Positions 16,678-25,517 of a stretch of DNA of 64,000 nt are shown piece by piece (position 1 is the first letter of the stretch; each line of letters begins with the position of its first letter). Source of the stretch: an uncultured Collinsella sp. Lineage in GTDB: Bacteria > Actinomycetota > Coriobacteriia > Coriobacteriales > Coriobacteriaceae. The notes under the pieces were generated by a model, which worked only from the letters and a program-made list of their open reading frames with translations, searched no databases and was not told where the DNA came from. The position numbers and the translations under genes were made by a program. Location: NCBI GenBank assembly GCA_900549715.1, contig URPK01000004.1:1-64000 (forward strand), written 5' to 3'.

Positions 16678-17359
16678 AGGCGTGCTGTACGGGGTGGGCA
16701 CGGGGCCTGGCGACCCCGAGCTGCTCACGATCAAGGCCGTCCGCACAATCGAATCGTGTCCGGTCATCGCCGCACCGCAGACGGCGGACGGGGCCATGGT
16801 CGCGCTCGACATCGTGCGCGGCGCCGTCGACCTTACAGGCAAGACGGTGATCCCCGTGCGATTCTCGATGACGCGCGACGCCGAGTGCCGCGCGGCCGAG
16901 CATGCCTCGCTTGTTCGCGAGCTTGTCGCGCACCTGGATGCGGTCCGCGACGTCGCGCTGCTGAACCTGGGGGACCCGAGCATCTACGCCACCTTCCAGC
17001 GCATAGCGCCCGACGTGCGCGCCTGCGGGTTCGAGGCGCGCGCCATTCCCGGCGTGCCGAGCTTCTGCGCGGTCGCCGCGGCGCTCGAGCGCGACCTCAC
17101 GCCCGAGATGTCGTCGCCTCTGCACATCGTGCCCGGCGGCTACGACGACGTGCGCCGCGCAATCGGCTGGCCGGGGACGAAGGTGGTCATGAAGGCGCGC
17201 CGCTCGCTTGCGGACACGAAGCGCATCCTTCGCGAGGAGGGCGCCTTCGACGGTGCCGAGCTCGTAGAGGACTGTGGGCTTCCGGGCGAGCGCGTGTACC
17301 GCTCGCTCGACGATGTGCCCGATCGGGGCAGCTACTTTTCGACGATGGTGGTGCGCTAG
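16670..17359 (+). CDS. cobI: Precorrin-2/cobalt-factor II C20-methyltransferase
   Basis: The 229-residue SAM-dependent methyltransferase (CobI/CbiL) acts at C-20, directly after cobalt insertion. It shows LYGVGTGPGDPELLTIKAV, LNLGDPSIYATFQRI (the GDP motif), and GVPSFCAVAAALE. The start ATG lies inside the end of cbiD (ATGAGTAA overlap), which implies coupled translation. Its stop is followed immediately by the cbiG start. Confidence 0.93.
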   Translation: MSKGVLYGVGTGPGDPELLTIKAVRTIESCPVIAAPQTADGAMVALDIVRGAVDLTGKTVIPVRFSMTRDAECRAAEHASLVRELVAHLDAVRDVALLNLGDPSIYATFQRIAPDVRACGFEARAIPGVPSFCAVAAALERDLTPEMSSPLHIVPGGYDDVRRAIGWPGTKVVMKARRSLADTKRILREEGAFDGAELVEDCGLPGERVYRSLDDVPDRGSYFSTMVVR

Positions 17360-18493
17360 ATGAGGGTTTCCTGCATAGCGTTCACTGAGAGGGGGTGTGC
17401 GTTGGCGGAGCGCACCGCGCGCGCGCTTTCCGATTGCGCGCAGATAGGTGAAGATGACCCTGGCTGGGACGTTTCCGTTTCGCGCGGGTTCGGCGAGGGG
17501 AAGGCCGACCTGCGCGCATGGACGGCGCTCGCGTGGGAAGCGTCGGACGCGCTTCTGTTCGTGGGCGCGGCGGGCATCGCCGTGCGGGCGATCGCGCCGC
17601 ATGTCGCCTCGAAGGCAAGCGATTCCGCGGTTGTGGTGATCGACGAGGCGGGGCGCTTTGCCGTCCCGCTTTTGTCGGGGCATTTGGGCGGTGCGAACGA
17701 GCTTGCGCAAACTGTGGCACGCGCGGCAGGGGCCATCCCCGTCATCACCACGGCGACCGACGTCCGCGGCGTGTGGGCGGTGGATACGTGGGCGCGCTGT
17801 GCGGGGCTCGCCGTTTCGAATCCCGAGGCTATCAAGCGAGTGTCGGCGCGGTTGCTTTCGGGCGGGCGCGTGGCGCTCTATTCCGACATGCCGATTTCGG
17901 GACAGCCGCCTGAGGGGGTTTACATTGCGTCCGACCGCGCTCGGGCTGATATCGTCGTGACGCCGTTCGCTGGCGCGAATGCAGGTGCGTCCGTTCGCGC
18001 GGCGGAGACAACGGGCGAGGTCGTGCCTGCCGGCGAGACGGGGAAGCCGGCGGGCGTGCGGGCGCAGGCGCCTGTGCCCGAGCCGCTTCGCCTTGTCGTG
18101 CCCTGCATCGTTGCGGGCATAGGGTGCCGTCGCGGTGCGTGCGCCGAAGCGATCGGGGAGGCGTTTCTTCTCGCGTGCGGGCAGGCGGGCATCTTGCCTT
18201 CGGCCGTGCGCGAAGCGGCGACGATCGACGTGAAGGCGCACGAGGAGGGTCTGCTCGCCTTCTGCCGCGCGCGCAATATACCGCTCGCGACGTATTCCGC
18301 AGAGGAGTTGTCGCAGGTCGAAGGCAGCGTTTCGCCATCTGATTTCGTGCGCGCGACGGTGGGGGTCGACAACGTGTGCGAGCGCGCGGCGCTCGCGGGC
18401 GGGGGCAAACTTATCTTCCCGAAGCTCGCTCACGGCGGCGTGACCGTCGCGTTTTCCAAGGTAACTATCGAACTTTCGTTTAAGGAGCGGTGA
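17360..18493 (+). CDS. cbiG: Cobalt-precorrin-5A hydrolase
   Basis: CbiG opens the ring-A lactone and releases the C-20 two-carbon fragment as acetaldehyde, a step specific to the anaerobic pathway. The 377-residue protein has the N-terminal FVGAAGIAVRAIAPHV and PLLSGHLGGANELA segments, with the histidine of GHLGGAN, a middle region with TTATDVRGVWAVDTWA, and the C-terminal GIGCRRGACAEAI domain. A low-complexity linker of about 30 residues near residue 215 joins the halves. It starts directly after the cobI stop and overlaps cobJ by one base (TGATG). Confidence 0.92.
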   Translation: MRVSCIAFTERGCALAERTARALSDCAQIGEDDPGWDVSVSRGFGEGKADLRAWTALAWEASDALLFVGAAGIAVRAIAPHVASKASDSAVVVIDEAGRFAVPLLSGHLGGANELAQTVARAAGAIPVITTATDVRGVWAVDTWARCAGLAVSNPEAIKRVSARLLSGGRVALYSDMPISGQPPEGVYIASDRARADIVVTPFAGANAGASVRAAETTGEVVPAGETGKPAGVRAQAPVPEPLRLVVPCIVAGIGCRRGACAEAIGEAFLLACGQAGILPSAVREAATIDVKAHEEGLLAFCRARNIPLATYSAEELSQVEGSVSPSDFVRATVGVDNVCERAALAGGGKLIFPKLAHGGVTVAFSKVTIELSFKER

Positions 18494-19236
18494 TGGGAAA
18501 GCTCTTCGTGGTGGGGATTGGCCCGGGCGGCCCCGACGGCATGACGATTGCGGCTCGGCGCGCGCTCGAGGCGGCCGACTTCGTTGTGGGGTACACGAAA
18601 TATGTGGAGCTCGCGCTCGCCGCCGTGCCCGACGCGGCGCATCTCGCGACGCCGATGATGCACGAGGTCGAACGGTGCCGCCTGGCGCTTTCGCGCGCGC
18701 AGAGCGGAGAAGCCGTGGCGCTCGTGTGCAGCGGTGACGCGGGCGTGTACGGCATGGCGAGCCCCGTGCTGGAGCTTGCGGAGGACTACCCCGATGTAGA
18801 CGTGGAAGTTATCGCCGGGGCCACCGCGGCTCAGAGCGGGTCGGCGGTGCTCGGCGCCCCGCTTGCCCATGACTTCGCGGTCGTGTCGCTCTCTGACCTG
18901 CTCACGCCGTGGGAGGTCATCGAGCGCAGGCTCGCCGCCGTGGCGAGCGCCGACTTCTGCATCTGTTTGTACAACCCGCGCAGCAGAAAGCGCGCCGACA
19001 GGCTCTCGCGCGCGGCGAAGATTATGCTCGAATGGAAGGCCCCCGACACGCTCTGCGGCTGGGTGCGCAACATCGGGCGCGAGGGGCAGCAGTCGGGTAT
19101 GTGCAGGCTCTCCGAGCTGGGGGAGTTCGATGCCGACATGTTCACCACCGTGTTCGTCGGCAACGCGGACACGAAGCGCGTAGGCGGCCGTATGGTCACG
19201 CCGCGCGGGTATCGGGAGATTCCATGCGAAAGGTAG
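18493..19236 (+). CDS. cobJ: Precorrin-3B/cobalt-factor III C17-methyltransferase
   Basis: This 247-residue methyltransferase (CobJ/CbiH) methylates C-17 with ring contraction. It starts with LFVVGIGPGGPDGMT and contains VVGYTKYVEL, VCSGDAGVYGMASPVLEL, VIAGATAAQSGSAVLGAPL, CLYNPRSRKR and the GREGQQS loop, all standard for the family. The ATG at 18493 overlaps the cbiG stop; a GTG one codon upstream is less likely. Its end overlaps the following gene by 13 bases. Confidence 0.94.
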   Translation: MGKLFVVGIGPGGPDGMTIAARRALEAADFVVGYTKYVELALAAVPDAAHLATPMMHEVERCRLALSRAQSGEAVALVCSGDAGVYGMASPVLELAEDYPDVDVEVIAGATAAQSGSAVLGAPLAHDFAVVSLSDLLTPWEVIERRLAAVASADFCICLYNPRSRKRADRLSRAAKIMLEWKAPDTLCGWVRNIGREGQQSGMCRLSELGEFDADMFTTVFVGNADTKRVGGRMVTPRGYREIPCER

Positions 19237-20696
19237 CGATCATCGGGGCGGGGCCCGGAAACCCCGACTTGCTCTCGCGCGCGGCGCTCGACGCGATCGA
19301 CATCGCCGACGTGGTCATCGGCGCTCATCGCGCGCTTGTCGGCATCGACGTGCCGCCCGACGTGGTGAGATGCGAGCTCGTGAAGACGGCGGACATCGTC
19401 GCCGCGCTCACCGATGCGGCGTCGTGGCAGCGCGCCGTGGTCGTGATGACGGGCGATGTGGGGCTGTTCAGCGGCGCGCGTCGCCTGGTGGAGGCGCTCT
19501 CCGGCGACGCGCGGGTGGACGTGCGCGTCATTCCCGGCATAAGCTCAGCGTCGTATCTCGCCGCGCGCCTCGCGCGTCCATGGCAGGATTGGCGCTTCGC
19601 GAGCGCTCACGGCGTGGCGTGCGACATCGTGGCCGAGGCCGAGCGCGCAGGTGAGCTCTTCCTCGCCACGTCGGGCGGGGAAGACCCCTCGCGGCTTTCG
19701 GGCGAGCTTGTGCAGGCGGGCTTCGGGGACGCGCGCGTGACGGTGGCCGAGCGCCTGTCGTACCCCGACGAGCGCATCACCTGCGCGACCGCAAGTGAAA
19801 TCGCAGGTCAGACGTTCGATGACTTGAACGTGATGCTTATCGAGTTCGCAGGCTGCGCCGGGTCGCCTGCGGGCTCTAGCGCAGCCTCCGAGGCGCCGGC
19901 CGGCGCGTCTGCGCCCGCGGCGGCTTCTTTCGCGGCGGACTCTGCGGGCGCATCCCGCGCCGCGAGCTCCCGCTGGCCGTACGCTTCCTCGGGCATTCCC
20001 GACGAGCTCTTCATCCGCGGCGACGTTCCCATGACCAAGCAGGAGGTGCGCGCCGTCGCGCTCGCGAAGCTGCGCCTTACCGCGACCGACACCGTGTGGG
20101 ATGTCGGCGCCGGCACGGGGAGCGTGTCGATCGAGGCGGCGCTCGTCGCGCGAGCGGGGTCGGTATGGGCGGTCGAGCGCAACGCGGCCGGCGTGCGGCT
20201 CATCCGAGAGAACGCGGATGCATTCGGGTGCGGCAACGTGCATGCGGTCCCCGGTGTCGCCCCCGAAGCGCTCGCGAAACTGCCCGTCCCCGACGCCGTG
20301 TTCGTCGGCGGGAGCGCGGGCGAGCTTCCCTCCATCGTGGAGGCGGCGCTCGAGAAGAACTCGCAGGTTCGCCTGTGCGTGCCATGCGTCACCGTTGAGA
20401 CGCTCACCGAGGCGTGCGCGCTCCTCTCGGGTTCGCGCTTTAAGGGGTTCGAGGCGTGCCAGGTGTCGGCCGCCCGTGCCGAGGCTGTAGGCTCGCACCA
20501 TCTTATGAAGGCGCAAAACCCCGTGTTCCTCGTCAGCGCGCGTGGTGCGGGCGCGGATGCCGAGGAGCTTGCCGAAGTCGGCGCGCTTGCTGAGTCGCCT
20601 GTCGGGGAGGACCTATCTGTCGAGGGGAACCCATCCGTTGAGGTGGTCTCGCTTGCTAACTGCAACGCCGCAGGTGGGGAAGGCGGTGCCCGGTGA
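19224..20696 (+). CDS. cbiET: Fused precorrin-6B methyltransferase/decarboxylase (CbiE-CbiT)
   Basis: A single 490-residue protein joins CbiE (residues about 1-205), which methylates C-5, to CbiT (about 245-460), which methylates C-15 and decarboxylates. The N-terminal half shows IIGAGPGNPDLLSRAA and TGDVGLFSGARRL. The C-terminal half shows GDVPMTKQEVR and VWDVGAGTGSVSIEAA, the SAM-binding loop. Between them is an alanine/serine-rich linker of about 45 residues, longer than needed for simple fusion. The order matches CobL-type fusions of other bacteria. About 25 weakly conserved residues follow the CbiT fold at the C-terminus. The start ATG is inside the cobJ end. Confidence 0.93.
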   Translation: MRKVAIIGAGPGNPDLLSRAALDAIDIADVVIGAHRALVGIDVPPDVVRCELVKTADIVAALTDAASWQRAVVVMTGDVGLFSGARRLVEALSGDARVDVRVIPGISSASYLAARLARPWQDWRFASAHGVACDIVAEAERAGELFLATSGGEDPSRLSGELVQAGFGDARVTVAERLSYPDERITCATASEIAGQTFDDLNVMLIEFAGCAGSPAGSSAASEAPAGASAPAAASFAADSAGASRAASSRWPYASSGIPDELFIRGDVPMTKQEVRAVALAKLRLTATDTVWDVGAGTGSVSIEAALVARAGSVWAVERNAAGVRLIRENADAFGCGNVHAVPGVAPEALAKLPVPDAVFVGGSAGELPSIVEAALEKNSQVRLCVPCVTVETLTEACALLSGSRFKGFEACQVSAARAEAVGSHHLMKAQNPVFLVSARGAGADAEELAEVGALAESPVGEDLSVEGNPSVEVVSLANCNAAGGEGGAR

Positions 20697-22075
20697 GCAC
20701 GTTCATTCCGCGCTTCATGGTCGCTGCGCCCTCGAGCGGGAGCGGCAAGACGGTCGTCACGTGCGCGCTCCTGCGCGCGCTCGCGCGCCGCGGCCTTGCA
20801 TGCGCGGCCTTCAAATGCGGCCCCGACTACATTGACCCGCTCTTTCATCGCCGCGTCGTGGGTGCGCGCTCGGGCAATTTAGACGGCTTCTTCACCGACG
20901 CCCCGACGCTGCGCGCCCTGCTCGCACGCGGCGCCGCGGGCGCGGATGTCGAGGTGCTCGAGGGGGTTATGGGCTTCTACGACGGCATGGCGCCCGGCGT
21001 GGCCGACGCGAGCAGCTACCAGGTTGCGCGCGACACGGAAACGCCGGTCGTTTTAGTGGTGAACGGGCGCGGGGCGTCTTTATCGCTCGCCGCTGTAATC
21101 CGCGGCATCGCCGAGTTCCTGCCTTGTGCGAACGTGCACGGCGTCGTGCTGAACAAGACGAGCGCCGCTGCCTGCGCCTACGCGGCGCCTGCGATCGAGA
21201 AGCACACGGGCGTCGCGGTTTTGGGGAATATCCCCGCCGACGAGGCGTTCTCGCTCGAAAGCCGGCATCTGGGGCTTGTGACCGCCGACGAGGTCGAGCA
21301 GCTCTCCGCGCGCATCGACAAGATGGCCGAGCTGGTGGAAAAGAGCATCGACGTCGACCGCTTGCTCGAAATAGCGGCGACGGCACCCGATATCCGCGAG
21401 GAACCTTACCGGTTGGAGCCGATCGCGGGAGCGCGGCCCATCGTCGCCGTCGCGCGTGACGAGGCGTTCTCGTTCTATTACGAGGAGAATCTGCGCGCGC
21501 TCGAGGACCTGGGTTGCGAGCTGGCCTTTTTCAGCCCCCTGTGTGATAGCGAGTTGCCCCGGGGGACAAGCGCGCTCTATCTGGGGGGCGGCTACCCGGA
21601 GCTCCATGCGCGACAGCTCTCCGAGAACGCGCCGATGCGCGCGGCCGTGCGGCGCGCGGTGGAATCCGGCATGCCGACGGTTGCCGAATGCGGTGGGTTT
21701 CTGTACCTGCAGCGCGAAATCGCCGATAGCGAGGGGCGGCGCTGGCCTGTTGCGGGCGCCCTTGAGGGCGCAAGCGAGAACGGGGGAAGGCTGTCCCATT
21801 TCGGGTACGTGGAGCTTACTTCCCAACGCGACGGGCTCTACGGGCCGCGCGGCACACGCATCCGCGCGCACGAGTTCCACTACTGGCAGTCCACCTGCCC
21901 GGGCGGCGACTTCTGGGCGCAGAAGCCCCGGCGCGACAAGGGCTGGCCGTGCATGACGACCACCCCGTCCCTGGTGGCGGGCTTCCCGCATGTGTACTAT
22001 CCTGCGAACCCCGACGTTGCGCGCGCGTTCGCGTCTGCCGCAGCGTCGTTCGCAGAGAGGAGGCGGCATGGCTGA
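20693..22075 (+). CDS. cbiA: Cobyrinate a,c-diamide synthase
   Basis: CbiA (CobB) amidates the a and c side chains of the corrin using glutamine and ATP. The 460-residue protein has an N-terminal P-loop APSSGSGKTVVTCALLR, FKCGPDYIDPLFH and EGVMGFYDG, and a C-terminal class I glutamine-amidotransferase-like domain with LGGGYPELHARQL and AECGGFLYL, where the cysteine is the nucleophile. The start is a GTG overlapping the preceding stop (GTGA), so translation is coupled. Confidence 0.94.
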   Translation: MSTFIPRFMVAAPSSGSGKTVVTCALLRALARRGLACAAFKCGPDYIDPLFHRRVVGARSGNLDGFFTDAPTLRALLARGAAGADVEVLEGVMGFYDGMAPGVADASSYQVARDTETPVVLVVNGRGASLSLAAVIRGIAEFLPCANVHGVVLNKTSAAACAYAAPAIEKHTGVAVLGNIPADEAFSLESRHLGLVTADEVEQLSARIDKMAELVEKSIDVDRLLEIAATAPDIREEPYRLEPIAGARPIVAVARDEAFSFYYEENLRALEDLGCELAFFSPLCDSELPRGTSALYLGGGYPELHARQLSENAPMRAAVRRAVESGMPTVAECGGFLYLQREIADSEGRRWPVAGALEGASENGGRLSHFGYVELTSQRDGLYGPRGTRIRAHEFHYWQSTCPGGDFWAQKPRRDKGWPCMTTTPSLVAGFPHVYYPANPDVARAFASAAASFAERRRHG

Positions 22076-23210
22076 AGCAACCGAAACCGCGCTTGCCTGC
22101 ATCCGCGAGGAAGTCGAGCGCGCGTTCTCGTCGGCGCCGGGCGCCGTGCTCGAAGCCGCGCTTTCCCGGATCGCGCCCGCAGACGAGTGCGCCCGTGCCG
22201 CCGCGTACGCCGCGTGGGACTCCATCGCGCACCCCTTGGGGGGATTGGGCGACTTTGAAGACGCCGTCGCGTGTATCGCCGCAGCTCAGGGGAGCGCCGA
22301 GGTGGCCGAGTTTCCCCGTGCGCTCGCGGTATTCTTCTCCGACAACGGGGTCGTTGCCGAAGGCGTGTCGCAAAGCGGGCAAGATGTGACGCGAGCCGTC
22401 GCGCGCAACATGTGCGAGGGGGCCGCGAGCGCCTGCCGCATGGCGGCGTTCGCGGGTGCCGAGGTCGTGCCCGTCGACGTGGGTATGGCCCGGGGCATAG
22501 AAGACGCGCGCATGGTGCGCGCGAACGTGCGGCGGGGGAGCGGCAACATCGCTCACGGCTCCGCTATGTCTCGCGATGGGGCCGTGCGCGCGATCGAGGT
22601 CGGAATCGCCGTCGCGTGCGGGCTTGCCCGCTCCGGCGTGCGCCTTCTCGCCGCGGGCGAGATGGGCATCGGCAACACGACCACCTCGGCGGCGGTGGCC
22701 GCAGTGCTCATCCGGGCGGACGCGCGGAGCCTCGTCGGGCGCGGCGCGGGGCTCTCGGACGCCTCGCTCGCGCGCAAGCGCGACGTAGTCGAGCGCGCTA
22801 TCGACGCGAACTCGCCCGATCCCGCCGACCCGATCGACGTGCTCTCGAAGGTGGGCGGCTTCGACATCGCGGCGATGTGCGGCTTCTACCTGGGGGCCGC
22901 GGCCTCGAAGGCGCCGGCGCTCCTCGACGGGGTCATATCCTGCACGGCGGCCCTGTGCGCGGCGCGCCTGTGCCCCAACGCCTTGGGCTACCTCGTGGGC
23001 ACCCACGCATCAAGCGAACCCGCAAGCCAGGAGCTCCTTCGCGAGCTTGGCATAAAGGCACCCCTCGACGCAGGCATGCACTTGGGCGAGGGCGCGGGCG
23101 CCATGGCGTATCTGCCCCTTCTGGATTCGGCGCTGCGCGTGTACCGGGATGGGAAGACGTTCACGGCGACTGGCATGGCTGCTTACGAGCATTTCGAGGC
23201 CGGGAAATGA
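22068..23210 (+). CDS. cobT: Nicotinate-nucleotide-dimethylbenzimidazole phosphoribosyltransferase
   Basis: CobT activates the lower-ligand base as alpha-ribazole phosphate. The 380-residue protein shows FFSDNGVVAEGVSQSGQDV, the dinucleotide-type loop EMGIGNTTTSAAVAA and, near the C-terminus, LGEGAGAMAYLP with the catalytic glutamate. AGAGAGGAGG precedes ATG 22068; the gene overlaps the cbiA end by eight bases. No gene for dimethylbenzimidazole synthesis (bluB or bza) is in the window, so the base activated is unknown and could be scavenged. Confidence 0.93.
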   Translation: MAEATETALACIREEVERAFSSAPGAVLEAALSRIAPADECARAAAYAAWDSIAHPLGGLGDFEDAVACIAAAQGSAEVAEFPRALAVFFSDNGVVAEGVSQSGQDVTRAVARNMCEGAASACRMAAFAGAEVVPVDVGMARGIEDARMVRANVRRGSGNIAHGSAMSRDGAVRAIEVGIAVACGLARSGVRLLAAGEMGIGNTTTSAAVAAVLIRADARSLVGRGAGLSDASLARKRDVVERAIDANSPDPADPIDVLSKVGGFDIAAMCGFYLGAAASKAPALLDGVISCTAALCAARLCPNALGYLVGTHASSEPASQELLRELGIKAPLDAGMHLGEGAGAMAYLPLLDSALRVYRDGKTFTATGMAAYEHFEAGK

Positions 23211-23755
23211 CGGTGACGCTCGTCATCGGCGCCGCCGCGAGCGGTAAGAGCGCCTACGCCGAGTCCCTGTGCCTCGGGCACGACGGCCCCCGCGTGTACC
23301 TGGCAACGATGGAGCCCTTCGGGGAAGAGGGCGCCCGCCGCATCGCGCGCCATCGGGCGCTGCGCGAGGGCAAGGGGTTTTCCACCCTCGAGCGCACGCG
23401 TGACGTGGGCGCCGCAGTGTCCGGGCTTCCGCGCGGCTGTACGCTTCTTTTGGAGGACGTGGGCAACCTGGTTGCGAACGAGCTTTTCGCGGAAGGCGGC
23501 TTGTCCCCACGTGACCCCGACGCTGCGGCGTGCGAGGTGCTCGGAGGCATCGAACGGCTCGCTCAGGCCGCTGCGTATACGGTGGTGGTCACCGTCGACG
23601 TGTTCGCCGATGAGATGCGCTACGATGAGGGGACCGAGGCATGGAGGCGCGCGCTCGCGCGCGTGAACGCGGGCGTGGCGGCGCTGGCCGACCGCGCAGT
23701 CGAAGTGGTATGCGGGATTCCCGTGTGGATGAAAGGTGAAGGACCTACAAGGTGA
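23207..23755 (+). CDS. cobU: Adenosylcobinamide kinase / adenosylcobinamide-phosphate guanylyltransferase
   Basis: CobU phosphorylates adenosylcobinamide and attaches GMP. The 182-residue protein has the P-loop IGAAASGKSAYAE, YLATMEPFGEE, and RRIARHRALREGKGF, which contains the GMP-accepting histidine. The family usually has a DCLT-type Walker B segment; here it reads LLLEDVGNLVANELF. It overlaps cobT by four bases (ATGA). A second, degenerate CobU-like domain occurs two genes downstream. Confidence 0.93.
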   Translation: MTVTLVIGAAASGKSAYAESLCLGHDGPRVYLATMEPFGEEGARRIARHRALREGKGFSTLERTRDVGAAVSGLPRGCTLLLEDVGNLVANELFAEGGLSPRDPDAAACEVLGGIERLAQAAAYTVVVTVDVFADEMRYDEGTEAWRRALARVNAGVAALADRAVEVVCGIPVWMKGEGPTR

Positions 23756-24519
23756 AGATAGCAGAGGCAATCGGCGCGGCGTTCGGAACGTTCTCGCGCA
23801 TCCCCGTCCCGAAATCGGCCTGGACCGATTTCGGGTCAACCCATGCGCTTGCCGCGTTTCCCCTGGTGGGCCTTGCGGAAGGGTTCCTCATGACGGCGTG
23901 GGGACACGTTGCGAACCTGCTCGGCGTGCCCGCGACCATCGTCGCGGCCGTGCTCGTGGCGCTGCCTGTGGCGGTGACGGGAGGCATCCACCTAGACGGG
24001 CTCTGCGACACCTCCGATGCGCTTGCAAGTTGGGCCCCGCGCGAGCGAAAGCTCGAGATCATGCACGACCCGCGGGCGGGCGCCTTCGGGGTCATCGGTG
24101 TTGTTGTGTACCTTATTCTGCAGTTTTCCCTGTTCACCGCGCTGCCGCTTACGGCGGGGGCGTTCCTCGCGCTTCTGTGCTCGCTCGTGTACTCCCGCTC
24201 GCTTTCGGGGCTCGCCGTTGAATGCTGGCCTGCTGCGCGGGCGGACGGCATGGCCGCGGGGCTTTCGCCTGTGAAGAAGCGCGCGGCGATCGTCGTGCCG
24301 CTTTGCGCTTTCGCTGCGGCTTCGGCTGCAGGGATGGTCGCGTGCGCTCAGGCCGTCGGCGCCCTTATGGCGGTGGCGGGGCTTTTGGCGCTCGCGTGGT
24401 ACCGCCATGTTGCCCTGTCCCGCTTCGGCGGAGTGACGGGGGATTTGGCCGGATGGTTTCTGCAATGGGCCGAGCTCGCGATGCTTGCCATGCTGGTGGC
24501 GGGGGGCATGCTCCTATGA
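23752..24519 (+). CDS. cobS: Adenosylcobinamide-GDP ribazoletransferase (cobalamin-5'-phosphate synthase)
   Basis: CobS is a membrane enzyme joining adenosylcobinamide-GDP to alpha-ribazole (phosphate). The 255-residue protein has several hydrophobic segments and the family motifs FSRIPVPKS, GGIHLDGLCDTSDAL (the metal-binding aspartates) and IMHDPRAGAFGVIGV. The start is a GTG overlapping the cobU stop. The next gene overlaps its stop by four bases. Confidence 0.94.
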   Translation: MKIAEAIGAAFGTFSRIPVPKSAWTDFGSTHALAAFPLVGLAEGFLMTAWGHVANLLGVPATIVAAVLVALPVAVTGGIHLDGLCDTSDALASWAPRERKLEIMHDPRAGAFGVIGVVVYLILQFSLFTALPLTAGAFLALLCSLVYSRSLSGLAVECWPAARADGMAAGLSPVKKRAAIVVPLCAFAAASAAGMVACAQAVGALMAVAGLLALAWYRHVALSRFGGVTGDLAGWFLQWAELAMLAMLVAGGMLL

Positions 24520-25517
24520 TGCTCGTGGTAGGTGGCGCGCTTTCGGGGAAGAGGACCTTCGTGCGCGAAAAGCTCGGGTTCGCGGCGGACGATTTCGTCG
24601 ACGCGGCGCAGTTTGCGGAGGGCGGCGTGCCCGCGGCTTTTGCCGGCCGTGTCGCTTACCGTGCTGAGGAACTCGTACGCGCGCTCGACGCTGACCGGGC
24701 GCTCGAGCGGCTGATCGGCTTCGACGTAGTGATTCTGTCCTTGGTCGGCTCGGGGGTCGTCCCTATGCGTGCGGAAGACGCCCAATGGCGCGAGCGCGCG
24801 GGGCGCCTGGGATGCGCGCTCGCTGCGCGCGCCGACGTCGTCGTGCGCATGACGTGCGGGATACCCCAGGTCATCAAAGGAAACCTTGCCGATGCGCCTC
24901 GAGGGACGCAGGGTGCGGGCGCGCTTTTGGAAGTCGTCTTCGTGCGCCATGGTGCCACGGCGGGCACGGAAGACCATCGCTACAGCGGGGCGGGCACCGA
25001 CGAGCCCCTGTCGAGTGCGGGCGAGCGCGCTTTGCGCGACCTCGCGTGCTATCGTGACGTGTTCCGTGTTATCACGAGCGGCATGGCCCGCACCGACCAG
25101 ACGGCGCGCATCCTCTTCCCGAACGCGGAGCTTATGGCGTGCCCCGGTCTGCGCGAGATGGATTTCGGCGACTTCGAGGGACGAAGCGCCGCCGAGCTTA
25201 CAGAGGATGCGCGCTACCACGCCTGGGTAGACTCCTGGTGCGAGACGCGCTGCCCGCATGGCGAGGACAAGAGCGATTTCACCCGCCGCGTCGTCGCGGC
25301 GTTTCGGGAGGCGTGCAAATCGGAGCGCGCCCAGGGGAGTGGGCGCGCCGTCTTCGTCGTTCACGCGGGTACCGTGAAAGCGCTGCTCTCCGAGCTAGCT
25401 GTCCCGAAAATGGGATACTTCGACGTGCATACCGAGCCGGGCGGCGCATGGGCCGCCACCTGGGATGGGCGCTGCCTTCGCGACGTTCGCCCCGCTTGGG
25501 GGGGCGATGCCCTGTGA
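24516..25517 (+). CDS. Fusion of a CobU-like domain with an alpha-ribazole phosphatase-type domain
   Basis: A 333-residue two-domain protein. Residues about 1-130 resemble a shortened CobU: VVGGALSGKRTF in place of a normal P-loop (the GKS/GKT serine or threonine is shifted), FDVVILSLVGSGVVPM, and RAGRLGCALAARADVV. The region holding the CobU catalytic histidine is missing, so kinase activity is doubtful. Residues about 135-333 are a histidine phosphatase: VFVRHGATAGTED (catalytic RHG), MDFGDFEGRSAAEL and FVVHAGTVKALL, as in CobC, which dephosphorylates alpha-ribazole or cobalamin phosphate. The start overlaps the cobS stop; ATG 24519 is an alternative. Confidence 0.85.
   Translation: MMLVVGGALSGKRTFVREKLGFAADDFVDAAQFAEGGVPAAFAGRVAYRAEELVRALDADRALERLIGFDVVILSLVGSGVVPMRAEDAQWRERAGRLGCALAARADVVVRMTCGIPQVIKGNLADAPRGTQGAGALLEVVFVRHGATAGTEDHRYSGAGTDEPLSSAGERALRDLACYRDVFRVITSGMARTDQTARILFPNAELMACPGLREMDFGDFEGRSAAELTEDARYHAWVDSWCETRCPHGEDKSDFTRRVVAAFREACKSERAQGSGRAVFVVHAGTVKALLSELAVPKMGYFDVHTEPGGAWAATWDGRCLRDVRPAWGGDAL

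Noticed and set aside
16664..18433. 589-codon open frame antisense to cobI/cbiG
   Set aside because: It covers two genuine, motif-complete genes; arginine/alanine-rich nonsense composition.
19224..20696. CbiE and CbiT as two genes with a frameshift
   Set aside because: The frame is continuous through the linker; this is a normal fusion.
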